Shown here: in pieces, positions 26,674-34,850 of the stretch
Position numbering within the stretch: position 1 is the stretch's first letter
Layout: every line of letters starts with the position of its first letter
NCBI RefSeq assembly: GCF_030410485.1
Contig: NZ_JAUHHC010000001.1
Coordinates: 248,001-312,000, forward strand
Length of the DNA stretch: 64,000 bases
Source of the DNA: Roseateles violae
GTDB lineage: Bacteria; Pseudomonadota; Gammaproteobacteria; Burkholderiales; Burkholderiaceae_C
Direction: 5' to 3'
Made by a program: the position numbers and the translations under genes
The notes under the pieces: model-generated
Told to the model about the DNA's origin: nothing
What the model saw: only the letters and a program-made list of their open reading frames with translations
Database searches by the model: none

Positions 26674-27884
26674 CGCCGGCGCAGCGCGGCGCCGAGAACG
26701 CCCAGACCGGCCAGCAGCAAGGCCCAGCCCTGCGGCTCGGGCACCGGCACATTGACCGTGATCGGTGTCATCGTGCCGCTGAAGTCACCGGCGCCGGCAA
26801 AGGTCAGGCCGGTGACGAAGGCGGTGGCATTGCCCGGGTCCAGCGCGGCGGAGGTCTCGATGCCCTCGACGGTGAAGGCGGCCACGCCGCCGGGCCCGAA
26901 GAGGAACTGCTGGCCCTGCAGCACCGTCGTCTGGTGGGGGCCGCTGCCGTCGCTGTAGCTGAGCGTGTAGACGCCGTCGCCGACGTCGGGCAGCAGCAGC
27001 GACTGGAAGTTCGGGCCGCTGGCGCCGATCGCGTAGTGATAGCCGATCGCCACCTCGGGATCGATGAAGGTGATGTGGTCGGGGCCGACATTGCCGACCT
27101 GGAAGTTGTAGACCCCGCTCGCGTCTATCGTCGGCAGGGCGATATCGCTGGGCGCATCGCCGCTCAGCGGCGTGAAGTCGAACCAGGAGTTCGAGCGCGA
27201 GAAGATCTCGGCATTGCTGCCGGTGAAGGCGATATGGCTGCGCGTCGTGATCAGCTGGAAGTTGATCGCGTACTTGCCGCTGCCGGACAGACCGATATTG
27301 CCGGGCAGGCTGAACGAACTGGCAGTCGAGGGCAGCGAGGCCGCGTAGATGATGTCGTTGACGCCGTTGTCGCGAAAGAGGCTCTTGTCAAAGATCTGAA
27401 TCCGGAACCCGTCGGGGACGAAACCGCCGGGCACCTGCCAGGAAATCGTCGGCGTCAGCCCGGTGCCGGACATCGTCACCGAGGTCGGGAACGGCACACG
27501 CTGCACGCCGACCATCGACGGGCCCGTCACGTTCGTCGTCTCGCCGTCGCGGCTGAAATGCAGGGTCCAGGGCTGCAGCCGGTTGGCGTTGTAGCCGGTC
27601 GCGTTGGCGCAGAAGTTCGGGCTGACCGCCAGCGGCGAGCAGGGCGCCGCCGCGCTGACGAAGCCGGTCGCCGCGGTGGCGCTGATCGAGACATCGCTGG
27701 AGCCGCCGACGATATTGGCGCCGTACTGCAGCCGGTCGCCGGCGGTCAGGCCCACCGAGTTGGCGCCGCGCCAGTCCCTGAACATATTGACGCTGCCGGG
27801 CACCAGCTGCGGCGGCTCGGCCAGCGCCGGCGCGGCCAGGGCCAGCAAGGTGGCGAGCAAGGCGGGTTGGAGCACAGGGTGCAT
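26670..27884 (-). CDS. PEP-CTERM sorting domain-containing exported protein
   Basis: A 404-residue exported protein: signal peptide (1-22, ending ALAE), a beta-rich body with many Gly/Ser/Asn, and a C-terminal PEP-CTERM signal (VPVPEPQGWALLLAGLGVLG, then AALRRR). Two Cys residues lie close together near 82-92 (AAPCSPLAVSPNFCANATGY). No enzyme motif is seen. It is likely an exosortase-processed surface or matrix protein. It is divergent from the PsiF-type gene, with 208 bp between. Confidence 0.85.
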   Translation of the reverse strand: MHPVLQPALLATLLALAAPALAEPPQLVPGSVNMFRDWRGANSVGLTAGDRLQYGANIVGGSSDVSISATAATGFVSAAAPCSPLAVSPNFCANATGYNANRLQPWTLHFSRDGETTNVTGPSMVGVQRVPFPTSVTMSGTGLTPTISWQVPGGFVPDGFRIQIFDKSLFRDNGVNDIIYAASLPSTASSFSLPGNIGLSGSGKYAINFQLITTRSHIAFTGSNAEIFSRSNSWFDFTPLSGDAPSDIALPTIDASGVYNFQVGNVGPDHITFIDPEVAIGYHYAIGASGPNFQSLLLPDVGDGVYTLSYSDGSGPHQTTVLQGQQFLFGPGGVAAFTVEGIETSAALDPGNATAFVTGLTFAGAGDFSGTMTPITVNVPVPEPQGWALLLAGLGVLGAALRRR

Positions 27885-28092
27885 GCCGGACCTCCATGAT
27901 GTGCGCGCTCGCGGCTTGCGGGGCTCCGTGCATTCTGATCAGTCGTCCGCGGCGAATCGAACCCTAAGCCTAGGTGCGCCGCCGCCGTCGCGCCGACGGT
28001 CCTGCGCGTCAACCGCCTTGCCGCCGCTGCGTTGGCATGTTGGAATGCCCCGGCGTTCTGCTGCATCCCAACCCTTGCGAAGGATACGAACC

Positions 28093-28410
28093 ATGAAACA
28101 AGTGCTGCTCTTCCTGTCCGCCTCTGCCCTTTTCGCCGGCAGCGCCTTCGCCGCCGATGCGGCCTCCGGCGCGGCGAAGACGCCCAGCCCCGCCCAGGCC
28201 GCCCAGCAGGAAAAGATGAAGGCCTGCAACAAGGACGCCGGCGACAAGAAGGGCGACGAGCGCAAGGCCTTCATGAAGGACTGCCTGTCGGCCTCGGCCA
28301 CGCCGGCCCAGCAGGAGAAGATGAAGACCTGCAACAAGGACGCCGGCGACAAGAAAGGCGACGAGCGCAAGGCCTTCATGAAGGACTGCCTGTCGGCCAA
28401 GAAGTCCTGA
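28093..28410 (+). CDS. psiF: PsiF-repeat protein with two tandem repeats
   Basis: A 105-residue exported protein: signal peptide (about 1-20, ending AFAA), a short Ala/Pro linker, then two nearly identical 35-residue PsiF repeats. Each contains QQEKMKACNKDAGDKKGDER followed by KAFMKDCLSA, with two Cys per repeat. E. coli PsiF is induced by phosphate starvation through PhoB; its molecular role is unknown. AAGGA lies seven bases before the ATG. A terminator follows, so it is monocistronic. No obvious pho box was recognised upstream. Confidence 0.9.
   Translation: MKQVLLFLSASALFAGSAFAADAASGAAKTPSPAQAAQQEKMKACNKDAGDKKGDERKAFMKDCLSASATPAQQEKMKTCNKDAGDKKGDERKAFMKDCLSAKKS
28204..28398 (+). repeat. 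Tandem 105-bp duplication inside the psiF-type gene
   Basis: Two copies of about 90 bp begin at 28204 and 28309 (period 105 bp) and differ at only three positions. Because even synonymous sites match, the duplication is recent or kept alike by gene conversion. Confidence 0.9.
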
Positions 28411-28430
28411 GCCGCTTCCACCGCGCCTCC

Positions 28431-28458
28431 AGGCCCTCGCGAGAGGGCCTTCTTCTTC
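28431..28458 (+). terminator. Intrinsic terminator after the psiF-type gene
   Basis: An eight-base-pair stem AGGCCCTC/GAGGGCCT (28431-28438 with 28443-28450, loop GCGA) is followed by a T-rich tail (TCTTCTTC). It may also serve the convergent LysR gene ending at 28457. Confidence 0.85.
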
Positions 28459-29377
28459 AGGCGGCCGCGCGCGGCGCGCTCCAGTAGGCCGGGCTGCCGT
28501 AGTGCAGCTTCAGGAAGTCGATCCACAGCCGCACCCGCAGCGGCAGATGCTTGCGCTGCGCGAAGACGGCAAAGATGCCGTTCGGCGGCGCGGCGAACTC
28601 GTCCAGCACCGACTGCAGCCGGCCGGCCTCGAGATCGGCCTGCACCTCCCAGATGCTGCGCCAGGCCAGGCCCAGGCCGGCCAGGCACCAGTCATGCAGC
28701 ACCTGGCCATCGCTGCAGTCGAGCCGGCCGGCCGGCCGCGCATGGGTCAGCTGGCCATCGACCTCGAAGGCCCAGCCGCGCGTCTGGCTGGCGTCGGAGC
28801 TGAGCATCAGGCAGGCGTGGCGGTTCAAGTCGCCGGGATGCTTGGGCAGGCCGGCGCGCTTCAGATAGGCGGGCGCGGCGACGCACAGCCGCCGGTTGTC
28901 GGCCAGCCGCATGCTGACCAGGCTGGAGTCGGGCAGATCGCCGACGCGCACCGCGCAGTCGAAGCCCTCGTTGACGATGTCGACGACGCGGTCGCTGAGG
29001 TTCAGCGACAGGCTGACCTCCGGATGGCGGGCCAGGAACTCGGGCACCAGCGGCGCCACATGGCGGCGGCCGAAGCCGGCCGGCGCGGTGATGCGCAGAT
29101 GGCCGCTGGCCTTGATCCCGCCGGCGCTGACGCTCGCCTCGGCATTGGCGAAATCGGCCAGCAGGCGCTGGCAATCCTCCAGAAAGGCGCTGCCCTCATG
29201 GGTCAGGCTGATGCGCCGCGTCGTGCGCACCAGCAGCTTGACGCCCAGCCGGGCCTCCAGCGCGTCGATGCGCCGGCCCATCACCGCCGGCGCGACGCCC
29301 TCGGCCGCGGCCGCGGCCGTCAGGCTGCCCTTGGTGGCGACGGCGGCAAAGGTTTCGATCTGCTTGAGTCGGTCCAT
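28457..29377 (-). CDS. LysR-family transcriptional regulator
   Basis: A 306-residue LysR-type regulator. The winged helix-turn-helix occupies residues 1-60 ([40 protein letters not shown]). The effector-binding domain follows (about 90-300: [20 protein letters not shown], and so on). It belongs to the CrgA/AaeR-like group judging by GxLRITAPAxFGRRH. It is divergent from malate synthase G, the usual LysR arrangement, so it may control glcB; a dyad in the 130-bp gap is a candidate operator. Confidence 0.93.
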   Translation of the reverse strand: MDRLKQIETFAAVATKGSLTAAAAAEGVAPAVMGRRIDALEARLGVKLLVRTTRRISLTHEGSAFLEDCQRLLADFANAEASVSAGGIKASGHLRITAPAGFGRRHVAPLVPEFLARHPEVSLSLNLSDRVVDIVNEGFDCAVRVGDLPDSSLVSMRLADNRRLCVAAPAYLKRAGLPKHPGDLNRHACLMLSSDASQTRGWAFEVDGQLTHARPAGRLDCSDGQVLHDWCLAGLGLAWRSIWEVQADLEAGRLQSVLDEFAAPPNGIFAVFAQRKHLPLRVRLWIDFLKLHYGSPAYWSAPRAAA

Positions 29378-29404
29378 CGCTGCATTGTGCGGGCGCCGGG
29401 CCTC

Positions 29405-29430
29405 GATTCGTGCGTTTTTTGCATTGAATC
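29405..29430. promoter_or_regulatory. Imperfect dyad in the lysR-glcB intergenic region
   Basis: An interrupted inverted repeat (GATTC-G-TGC, seven-base spacer, GCA-TT-GAATC) lies midway between the divergent genes. Its size and AT-rich centre fit a LysR binding site, though it is not a clean T-N11-A half-site pair. This is a candidate only. Confidence 0.4.
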
Positions 29431-29507
29431 ACTCGCCTGGACCGTATGAATCCGGCGGGGAATCTCGCATAAATTTCGAGCATCCGCTTCCTCTTCCTCC
29501 TATCGTC

Positions 29508-31685
29508 ATGAGCACAATCACCCGCATCCACGGCCTGCAGGTCGCCGCCGAACTGCATCGCTTCATCGAGGACCGCGTGCTGCCCGGCACCGGCATCGCC
29601 AGCGCCGATTTCTGGGCCGGCTTCGATGCGATCGTCCGCGACCTGGCGCCTAAGAACATCGCGCTGCTGGCCGAGCGCGACCGGCTGCAAAGCGAGATCG
29701 ACGCCTGGCATCGCGCGCATCCGGGGCCGATCAGCGATATGCCGGCCTACCGCGGCTTCCTGGAGCGGATCGGCTATCTGGTGCCGGCGCCTGGCGCGGT
29801 GCAGGCGACGACGGCCCATGTCGATGCCGAGCTCGCCCTGCAGGCCGGCCCGCAGCTGGTCGTGCCCATCCTGAATGCCCGCTATGCGCTGAATGCCGCG
29901 AATGCGCGCTGGGGCTCGCTGTACGACGCGCTGTATGGCACCGATGCGATTCCCGAGACTGATGGCGCGGAGAAGGGCAGCAAGGGCTACAACCCCGCGC
30001 GCGGCGCCAAGGTGATCGCCTTCGCGCGCGACTTGCTCGACCAGGCGGCGCCGCTGGCGCAGGGCTCGCACAAGGATGCGAGCGGCTATGCGGTCGAGGG
30101 CGGCCGGCTGGTCGTGGCCCTCGGCGCTGCGAGCAGCGGCCTGGCCGACCCGTCACAGTTCATCGGCTACCAGGGTGAGGCCGCCGCGCCCTCCTCGGTG
30201 CTGCTGCGCCATCATGGCCTGCACCTGGACATCCAGATCGACCGCAGCACGGCGATCGGCAAGAGCGACGCCGCCGGCGTTGCCGACATCGTGCTGGAGG
30301 CGGCGCTGTCGACGATCCTGGACCTGGAGGATTCGGTCGCCGTCGTCGACGCCGAGGACAAGGTCGCCGCCTATGGCAACTGGCTGGGCATCCTGCAGGG
30401 CACGCTGACCGAGGAGGTCGCCAAGGGCGGCAAGACCTTCACCCGCCGCCTGAACCCCGACCGCATCTACACCGGCGCCACCGGCGGCGAAGTGAAGCTG
30501 CATGGCCGCTCGCTGATGTTCGTGCGCAATGTCGGCCATCTGATGACGAACCCGGCCATCCTCTATGGCGTGGGCCAGGAGATTCCGGAAGGCATCATGG
30601 ACGCCGTCATCACGACGACGATCGCGATTCACGATCTGCAGCGCAAGGGCAACTCGCGCAGCGGCTCGGTCTACATCGTCAAGCCGAAGATGCACGGCCC
30701 GGCCGAGGTGGCCTTTGCCTCCGAGCTGTTCGGCCGGGTCGAGCAGATGCTGGGTCTGCCCGAAAACACGGTCAAGCTGGGCATCATGGACGAGGAGCGC
30801 CGCACCAGCGTCAACCTGAAGGCCTGCATCGCGGCGGCCAGCGCGCGCGTGGCCTTCATCAACACCGGCTTCCTGGACCGCACCGGCGACGAGATGCACA
30901 CGGCCATGCTGGCCGGACCGATGCTGCGCAAGGGCGATATGAAGAGCAGCGCCTGGATCCAGGCCTATGAGCGCAGCAATGTGCTGACCGGCCTGGCCTG
31001 CGGATTGAGAGGTCGCGCCCAGATCGGCAAGGGCATGTGGGCGATGCCGGACCTGATGGCGGCCATGCTGGAGCAGAAGATCGCGCATCCCAAGGCCGGC
31101 GCCAACACCGCCTGGGTGCCCTCGCCCACCGCCGCGACCCTGCATGCGCTGCACTACCACCGCGTGGACGTGGCGGCGATCCAGCAGCAGCTGGAAGCCG
31201 TGGACGCCGAGGCCGAGCGCGAACCGCTGCTGAATGCGCTGCTGACGATTCCGGTCGTGGCCGAGGCGCGCTGGAGCGCGGCGGAGCGCCAGCAGGAGCT
31301 CGACAACAACGTCCAGGGCATCCTCGGCTATGTGGTGCGCTGGATCGACGCCGGCGTCGGCTGCTCCAAGGTGCCCGACATCAACGGAGTCGGCCTGATG
31401 GAAGACCGCGCGACCCTGCGCATCTCCAGCCAGCACATCGCCAACTGGCTGCAGCACGGCGTCGTCAGCGAAGCCCAGGTGCGGGAGACCTTCGCGCGCA
31501 TGGCCGCCGTCGTCGACGGCCAGAACGCCGGCGAGCCCGGCTACCGCAGCCTGGCCGCGAACCCGCAGGGCGCGGCGATGCAGGCGGCGCTGGACCTGGT
31601 CTTCAAGGGGCGGGAGCAGCCCTCGGGCTATACGGAGCCGCTGCTGCATGCCTGGCGGCTGAGGGTGAAGGCCGCGGGCGGCTGA
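29508..31685 (+). CDS. glcB: Malate synthase G
   Basis: A 725-residue cytoplasmic enzyme condensing glyoxylate and acetyl-CoA to malate, in the glyoxylate and glycolate pathways. Length matches E. coli GlcB (723). Signature segments: [77 protein letters not shown] and [14 protein letters not shown]. The catalytic Asp region is [20 protein letters not shown]. The start at [11 protein letters not shown] fits the family. No glcDEF genes are adjacent, unlike E. coli; the divergent LysR gene is the likely regulator. An inverted repeat covers the stop codon. Confidence 0.97.
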   Translation: MSTITRIHGLQVAAELHRFIEDRVLPGTGIASADFWAGFDAIVRDLAPKNIALLAERDRLQSEIDAWHRAHPGPISDMPAYRGFLERIGYLVPAPGAVQATTAHVDAELALQAGPQLVVPILNARYALNAANARWGSLYDALYGTDAIPETDGAEKGSKGYNPARGAKVIAFARDLLDQAAPLAQGSHKDASGYAVEGGRLVVALGAASSGLADPSQFIGYQGEAAAPSSVLLRHHGLHLDIQIDRSTAIGKSDAAGVADIVLEAALSTILDLEDSVAVVDAEDKVAAYGNWLGILQGTLTEEVAKGGKTFTRRLNPDRIYTGATGGEVKLHGRSLMFVRNVGHLMTNPAILYGVGQEIPEGIMDAVITTTIAIHDLQRKGNSRSGSVYIVKPKMHGPAEVAFASELFGRVEQMLGLPENTVKLGIMDEERRTSVNLKACIAAASARVAFINTGFLDRTGDEMHTAMLAGPMLRKGDMKSSAWIQAYERSNVLTGLACGLRGRAQIGKGMWAMPDLMAAMLEQKIAHPKAGANTAWVPSPTAATLHALHYHRVDVAAIQQQLEAVDAEAEREPLLNALLTIPVVAEARWSAAERQQELDNNVQGILGYVVRWIDAGVGCSKVPDINGVGLMEDRATLRISSQHIANWLQHGVVSEAQVRETFARMAAVVDGQNAGEPGYRSLAANPQGAAMQAALDLVFKGREQPSGYTEPLLHAWRLRVKAAGG

Positions 31686-31699
31686 GCAATCAGCTCAGC
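31681..31699 (+). repeat. Perfect inverted repeat over the glcB stop codon
   Basis: GCTGAGC (31681-31687) and GCTCAGC (31693-31699) form a seven-base-pair stem with a five-base loop that includes the glcB stop. No T-run follows, so this is a weak terminator candidate or an mRNA-end hairpin. Confidence 0.4.
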
Positions 31700-31714
31700 A
31701 CCGATCCGAAAAAC

Positions 31715-31732
31715 CTAGGGTTGTCACTGATA
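31715..31732 (+). promoter_or_regulatory. Upstream motif shared with TonB receptor gene 3
   Basis: CTAGGG, five bases, ACTGATA. The same elements (six-base gap) occur at 38261-38279. The motif end is 187 bp before the ATG here and 188 bp there. It could be a promoter or a regulator site controlling the receptor genes. Confidence 0.45.
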
Positions 31733-31852
31733 GGGTATTACTCCAGTTATAGGAACTCGCGTCGGCGTGTGCGCATTGCGTTGTAAGGGCGGCGCAAGCG
31801 TTGTTTTGTCTCACGGTCCGCTTCCCGGTTCAGGGCAAAATTTCTTTTTCGT

Positions 31853-31895
31853 AGCCAGTCGCATTCCGACGCTTGTCGGGAGGCGGCTTTTTTTT
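31853..31895 (+). terminator. Terminator-like hairpin just upstream of TonB receptor 1
   Basis: A stem built from AGC, CGC and CCGAC on the left and GTCGG, GCG and GCT on the right (31853-31888, internal loops) is followed by eight T residues (31888-31895). It ends only 23 bases before the receptor ATG. It may end the glcB transcript or act as an attenuator in the receptor leader. Confidence 0.6.
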
Positions 31896-31918
31896 GTCCT
31901 TTGATTCCCGAAGTATTC

Positions 31919-34699
31919 ATGTCGACGAAACCGAAGAACAGCGTCATCGGCACTGCCGTGCTGGCCGCGCTCGCTAGCTTCAGCATGGCCGCCCTGGCCC
32001 AACAGAACAACCAGCTCGAGCGGGTCGAAGTGACCGGCTCCAGCATCAAGCGCATCGCCGCCGAAGGCGCGCTGCCGGTGCAGGTCGTGACGGCGGAACA
32101 GATCCGCGCCAGCGGCGCCGCCAATCTGCAGGACGTGATCCAGCGCCTGCCGGCCATGCAGGGCTTCACGATCGCCGACACGGCGATCGGCACCAACTCC
32201 GGCGGCTATGCGACCGCCTCGATCCACGACCTGGGCTCGGGTTACACCCTGGTGCTGGTCAACGGCCGCCGCATCGCGCCGCTGGGCGACGGCAATATCG
32301 TCAACCTGAACAACATCCCGATGAGCGCGATCGAGCGCGTCGAGGTGCTGACCGACGGCGCCTCGGCGCTGTACGGTTCGGACGCCATCGCCGGCGTGGT
32401 CAACTTCGTGCTGAAGAAGAACCACCAGGGCGGCACGATCTCGGTGCAGGCCAACAAGCCGACCGAAGGCGGCGCCGAGTCGCAGAACATCAGCCTGATG
32501 TATGGCTTCGGTGATCTGGACAAGGATCGCTTCAACATCCTGGGCACCTTCCGCCACGACAACTCGGGCCAGCTGAAGTCGGGCGAGCGCGATTTCGCCG
32601 CGCACGCCTACCTGCCCTTCAGCCAGAACGGCAAGAGCTACATCTACGACCGCACCAGCCCCTCGGCCGATCCGGCCAATGCCACGGCCACCTTCAAGAC
32701 CGGCTCGGGCCTGGGCGCCTACTCCTTCAATCCCTATCTGAAGGCCAACGGCCAGTGCGCGCCGAACAACTACTACAGCCTGGCCAACACCATCCCGGCC
32801 GGCAGCAACGCGACCGCCGGCACGGCGCAATGCGCGTTCGACTTCGTCACGACGATCGACATCTACCCCGAGTTCACGCGTGACTCGCTGTTCCTGACCG
32901 GCGAGGCAAAGCTGACCGAGAACATCAGCGCTTTCTCGGACTTCTCGTTCTCGCGCTACGACGTGATCGCCCGCATCGCGCCGAACCCGGTGCCGATCAA
33001 TATCCCGGTCGGCTCGGCCCTGTACAACAAGTACGTGATGCCCTATCTGACGCCGGCCCAGCAGGCCAATGTCAGCAGCGTCAGCGCCTCCTACCGCGCC
33101 AGCGACTTCGGTCCGCGCACCTCGAACACGGTGACCGACGCGACCCACTTCGTCGGCGGCCTGCGCGGCACCGTGGCCGGCTGGGACGTCGAGAGCGCCG
33201 TGACCTGGTCGCGCAACAAGCTCGACGAGAGCTACACCGACGGCTATATGCGCAAGGCCGAGTTCACCAGCCTGGTGGCCAGCGGCATGCTCGATCCCTT
33301 CGTGCCCTCCGGCAACCAGAGCGCCGCAACGCAGAAGCTGATCGCCGACTCGATCTACCACGGCAGCATCCGCGAGAGCTCGACGACGCTGAAGGGCATC
33401 GACGCGCGCGCCTCCAGCGACGTCTACAAGCTGCCGGCCGGCATGGTCAGCATGGGTGTGGGCGCCGATCTGCGCAACTACCATTACCTGCAGACGCCCT
33501 CGGCCGACGCGGTCAATGGCGTGATCTACAACTTCGCCGCCAACCCGGCCTATGACCTCGAGCGCAGCAACTATGGCCTGTACACCGAGTTCATCATCCC
33601 GGTCGCCAAGAGCCTGGAGCTGAATGCCGGCCTGCGCTACGACGTGATCGATCCGGTCAAGGACGCGATCAACAAGCGCGACTTCGGCCAGAAACTGGAC
33701 GCCACGACCTACAAGCTCTCGGCCCGTTACCAGCCGACCAAGGAAGTGCTGATCCGCAGCTCCTACGGCACCGGCTTCAAGGCCCCCGACATGCTGGACA
33801 TCGCCCAGCCGCTGGTGACCAATGGCGTGACGGCCAAGCAGTACGACTGCCCCTTCCCCGGCGACGGCACCGGCGCCCCGCCGTGCAAGCCCGGCAAGTC
33901 GCAGTACACCCAGCTGGCCGGCGGCAACGAGAACATCAAGCCCGAGCAGTCGAAGCAGTTCACCTTCGGTGTGCATCTGGAGCCGAACAACCACTTCAGC
34001 ATCGGTGCCGACTACTGGGAAGTGAAGATGACCGACGCGATCAGCGGCGTGTCCGAGAACCAGGCCTTTGCCGATCCGCAGAAGTACGCCTCGCTGTTCA
34101 CCACCTACCGCCTGCCGGCCGAAACGAACGACTACTACGCGTTCAAGGCGCTGCGCACCAATATCGGTCAGGTGATCAACAAGGGCATCGACTGGCAGTT
34201 CGAGGGCCGCACCCCGATCGAAGGTCTGGGCCGCGTGACCCTGAATGTCGCCGGCACCTATATGCTGAAGTCGGCCTATACCCGTCCGGGCACCAGCGAC
34301 GACTTCACCGACAGCATGGGCCACTATGGCGAGAACGCGGCGGTGACCTTCCGCAACATCGCCCAGGCCACGCTGAAGATCGAGTCGGGCGCCTTCGTCA
34401 ACCAGTTCGTCGCCAAGTACCGCTCGGGCTACACCGACATCACGCAGACCGTGCGTGACGCCGTCACCGGCCTGAACACCAAGGTGACGCTGGACGTGCC
34501 CGAGTACCTGACCTTCGACTACCAGGGCGTCTGGAAGTACAGCAAGGCGCTGGAGCTGCGTCTGGGCGTGAACAACCTGCTGAACGAGAAGCCGCCGCTG
34601 ACGCTGCGCGACTCTTCGGGTCACCAGGTCGGCTACGATCCGCGCTACGCCAGCCCGCTGCTGCGCACGGTCTACGTGGCCGGCAGCTACAACTTCTAA
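31919..34699 (+). CDS. TonB-dependent outer-membrane receptor 1
   Basis: A 926-residue outer-membrane gated channel. Signal peptide about 1-27 (AALASFSMAALAQ). A TonB-box-like mature N-terminus (NQLERVEVTGSSIKR) leads into the plug (about 45-165: SGAANLQDVIQRLPAMQGFT, YTLVLVNGRRIAPLGDGNI, ERVEVLTDGASALYGSDAIA, GVVNFVLKK). A 22-strand barrel runs to a C-terminal Phe (SYNF). No N-terminal STN signalling domain is present. The substrate is unknown; large receptors of this LERVEVTGS group often import peptides or oligosaccharides rather than siderophores. The start is the ATG at 31919; a TTG six codons earlier is less likely. Strong terminators follow. Confidence 0.93.
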   Translation: MSTKPKNSVIGTAVLAALASFSMAALAQQNNQLERVEVTGSSIKRIAAEGALPVQVVTAEQIRASGAANLQDVIQRLPAMQGFTIADTAIGTNSGGYATASIHDLGSGYTLVLVNGRRIAPLGDGNIVNLNNIPMSAIERVEVLTDGASALYGSDAIAGVVNFVLKKNHQGGTISVQANKPTEGGAESQNISLMYGFGDLDKDRFNILGTFRHDNSGQLKSGERDFAAHAYLPFSQNGKSYIYDRTSPSADPANATATFKTGSGLGAYSFNPYLKANGQCAPNNYYSLANTIPAGSNATAGTAQCAFDFVTTIDIYPEFTRDSLFLTGEAKLTENISAFSDFSFSRYDVIARIAPNPVPINIPVGSALYNKYVMPYLTPAQQANVSSVSASYRASDFGPRTSNTVTDATHFVGGLRGTVAGWDVESAVTWSRNKLDESYTDGYMRKAEFTSLVASGMLDPFVPSGNQSAATQKLIADSIYHGSIRESSTTLKGIDARASSDVYKLPAGMVSMGVGADLRNYHYLQTPSADAVNGVIYNFAANPAYDLERSNYGLYTEFIIPVAKSLELNAGLRYDVIDPVKDAINKRDFGQKLDATTYKLSARYQPTKEVLIRSSYGTGFKAPDMLDIAQPLVTNGVTAKQYDCPFPGDGTGAPPCKPGKSQYTQLAGGNENIKPEQSKQFTFGVHLEPNNHFSIGADYWEVKMTDAISGVSENQAFADPQKYASLFTTYRLPAETNDYYAFKALRTNIGQVINKGIDWQFEGRTPIEGLGRVTLNVAGTYMLKSAYTRPGTSDDFTDSMGHYGENAAVTFRNIAQATLKIESGAFVNQFVAKYRSGYTDITQTVRDAVTGLNTKVTLDVPEYLTFDYQGVWKYSKALELRLGVNNLLNEKPPLTLRDSSGHQVGYDPRYASPLLRTVYVAGSYNF

Positions 34700-34733
34700 G
34701 CCGCTGCGCCCTGCCTGGCGCAGGGTTCAGAAG

Positions 34734-34757
34734 AGCCCGCTTCGGCGGGCTTTTTTT
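34734..34757 (+). terminator. Intrinsic terminator after TonB receptor 1
   Basis: A seven-base-pair stem AGCCCGC/GCGGGCT with a TTCG tetraloop is followed by seven T residues (34751-34757), 35 bp past the stop. Confidence 0.95.
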
Positions 34758-34782
34758 CGTCCCGATGACCGGACGGACCAAG

Positions 34783-34810
34783 AAAAAGCGGGCCCCGAAG
34801 GGCCCGCTTT
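34783..34810 (-). terminator. Intrinsic terminator after TonB receptor 2
   Basis: On the minus strand a ten-base-pair GC-rich stem (34786-34795 with 34800-34809, four-base loop) is followed by five T residues. It lies 40 bp past the receptor 2 stop and back to back with the receptor 1 terminator. Confidence 0.93.
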
Positions 34811-34850
34811 GCTTCGAGCCACCGGATGAACCGGCGGCCTGTTGGCTGGC

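Noticed and set aside
31721-31752. A sigma-70 promoter for receptor 1 with TTGTCA as -35 and TTATAG as -10
   Set aside because: The spacer is about 20 bases, too long for a normal promoter; the CTAGGG/ACTGATA motif shared with receptor 3 is a better supported signal.
31811-34624. A 937-codon minus-strand frame under TonB receptor 1
   Set aside because: A shadow of the receptor gene; no motif, start or ribosome site.
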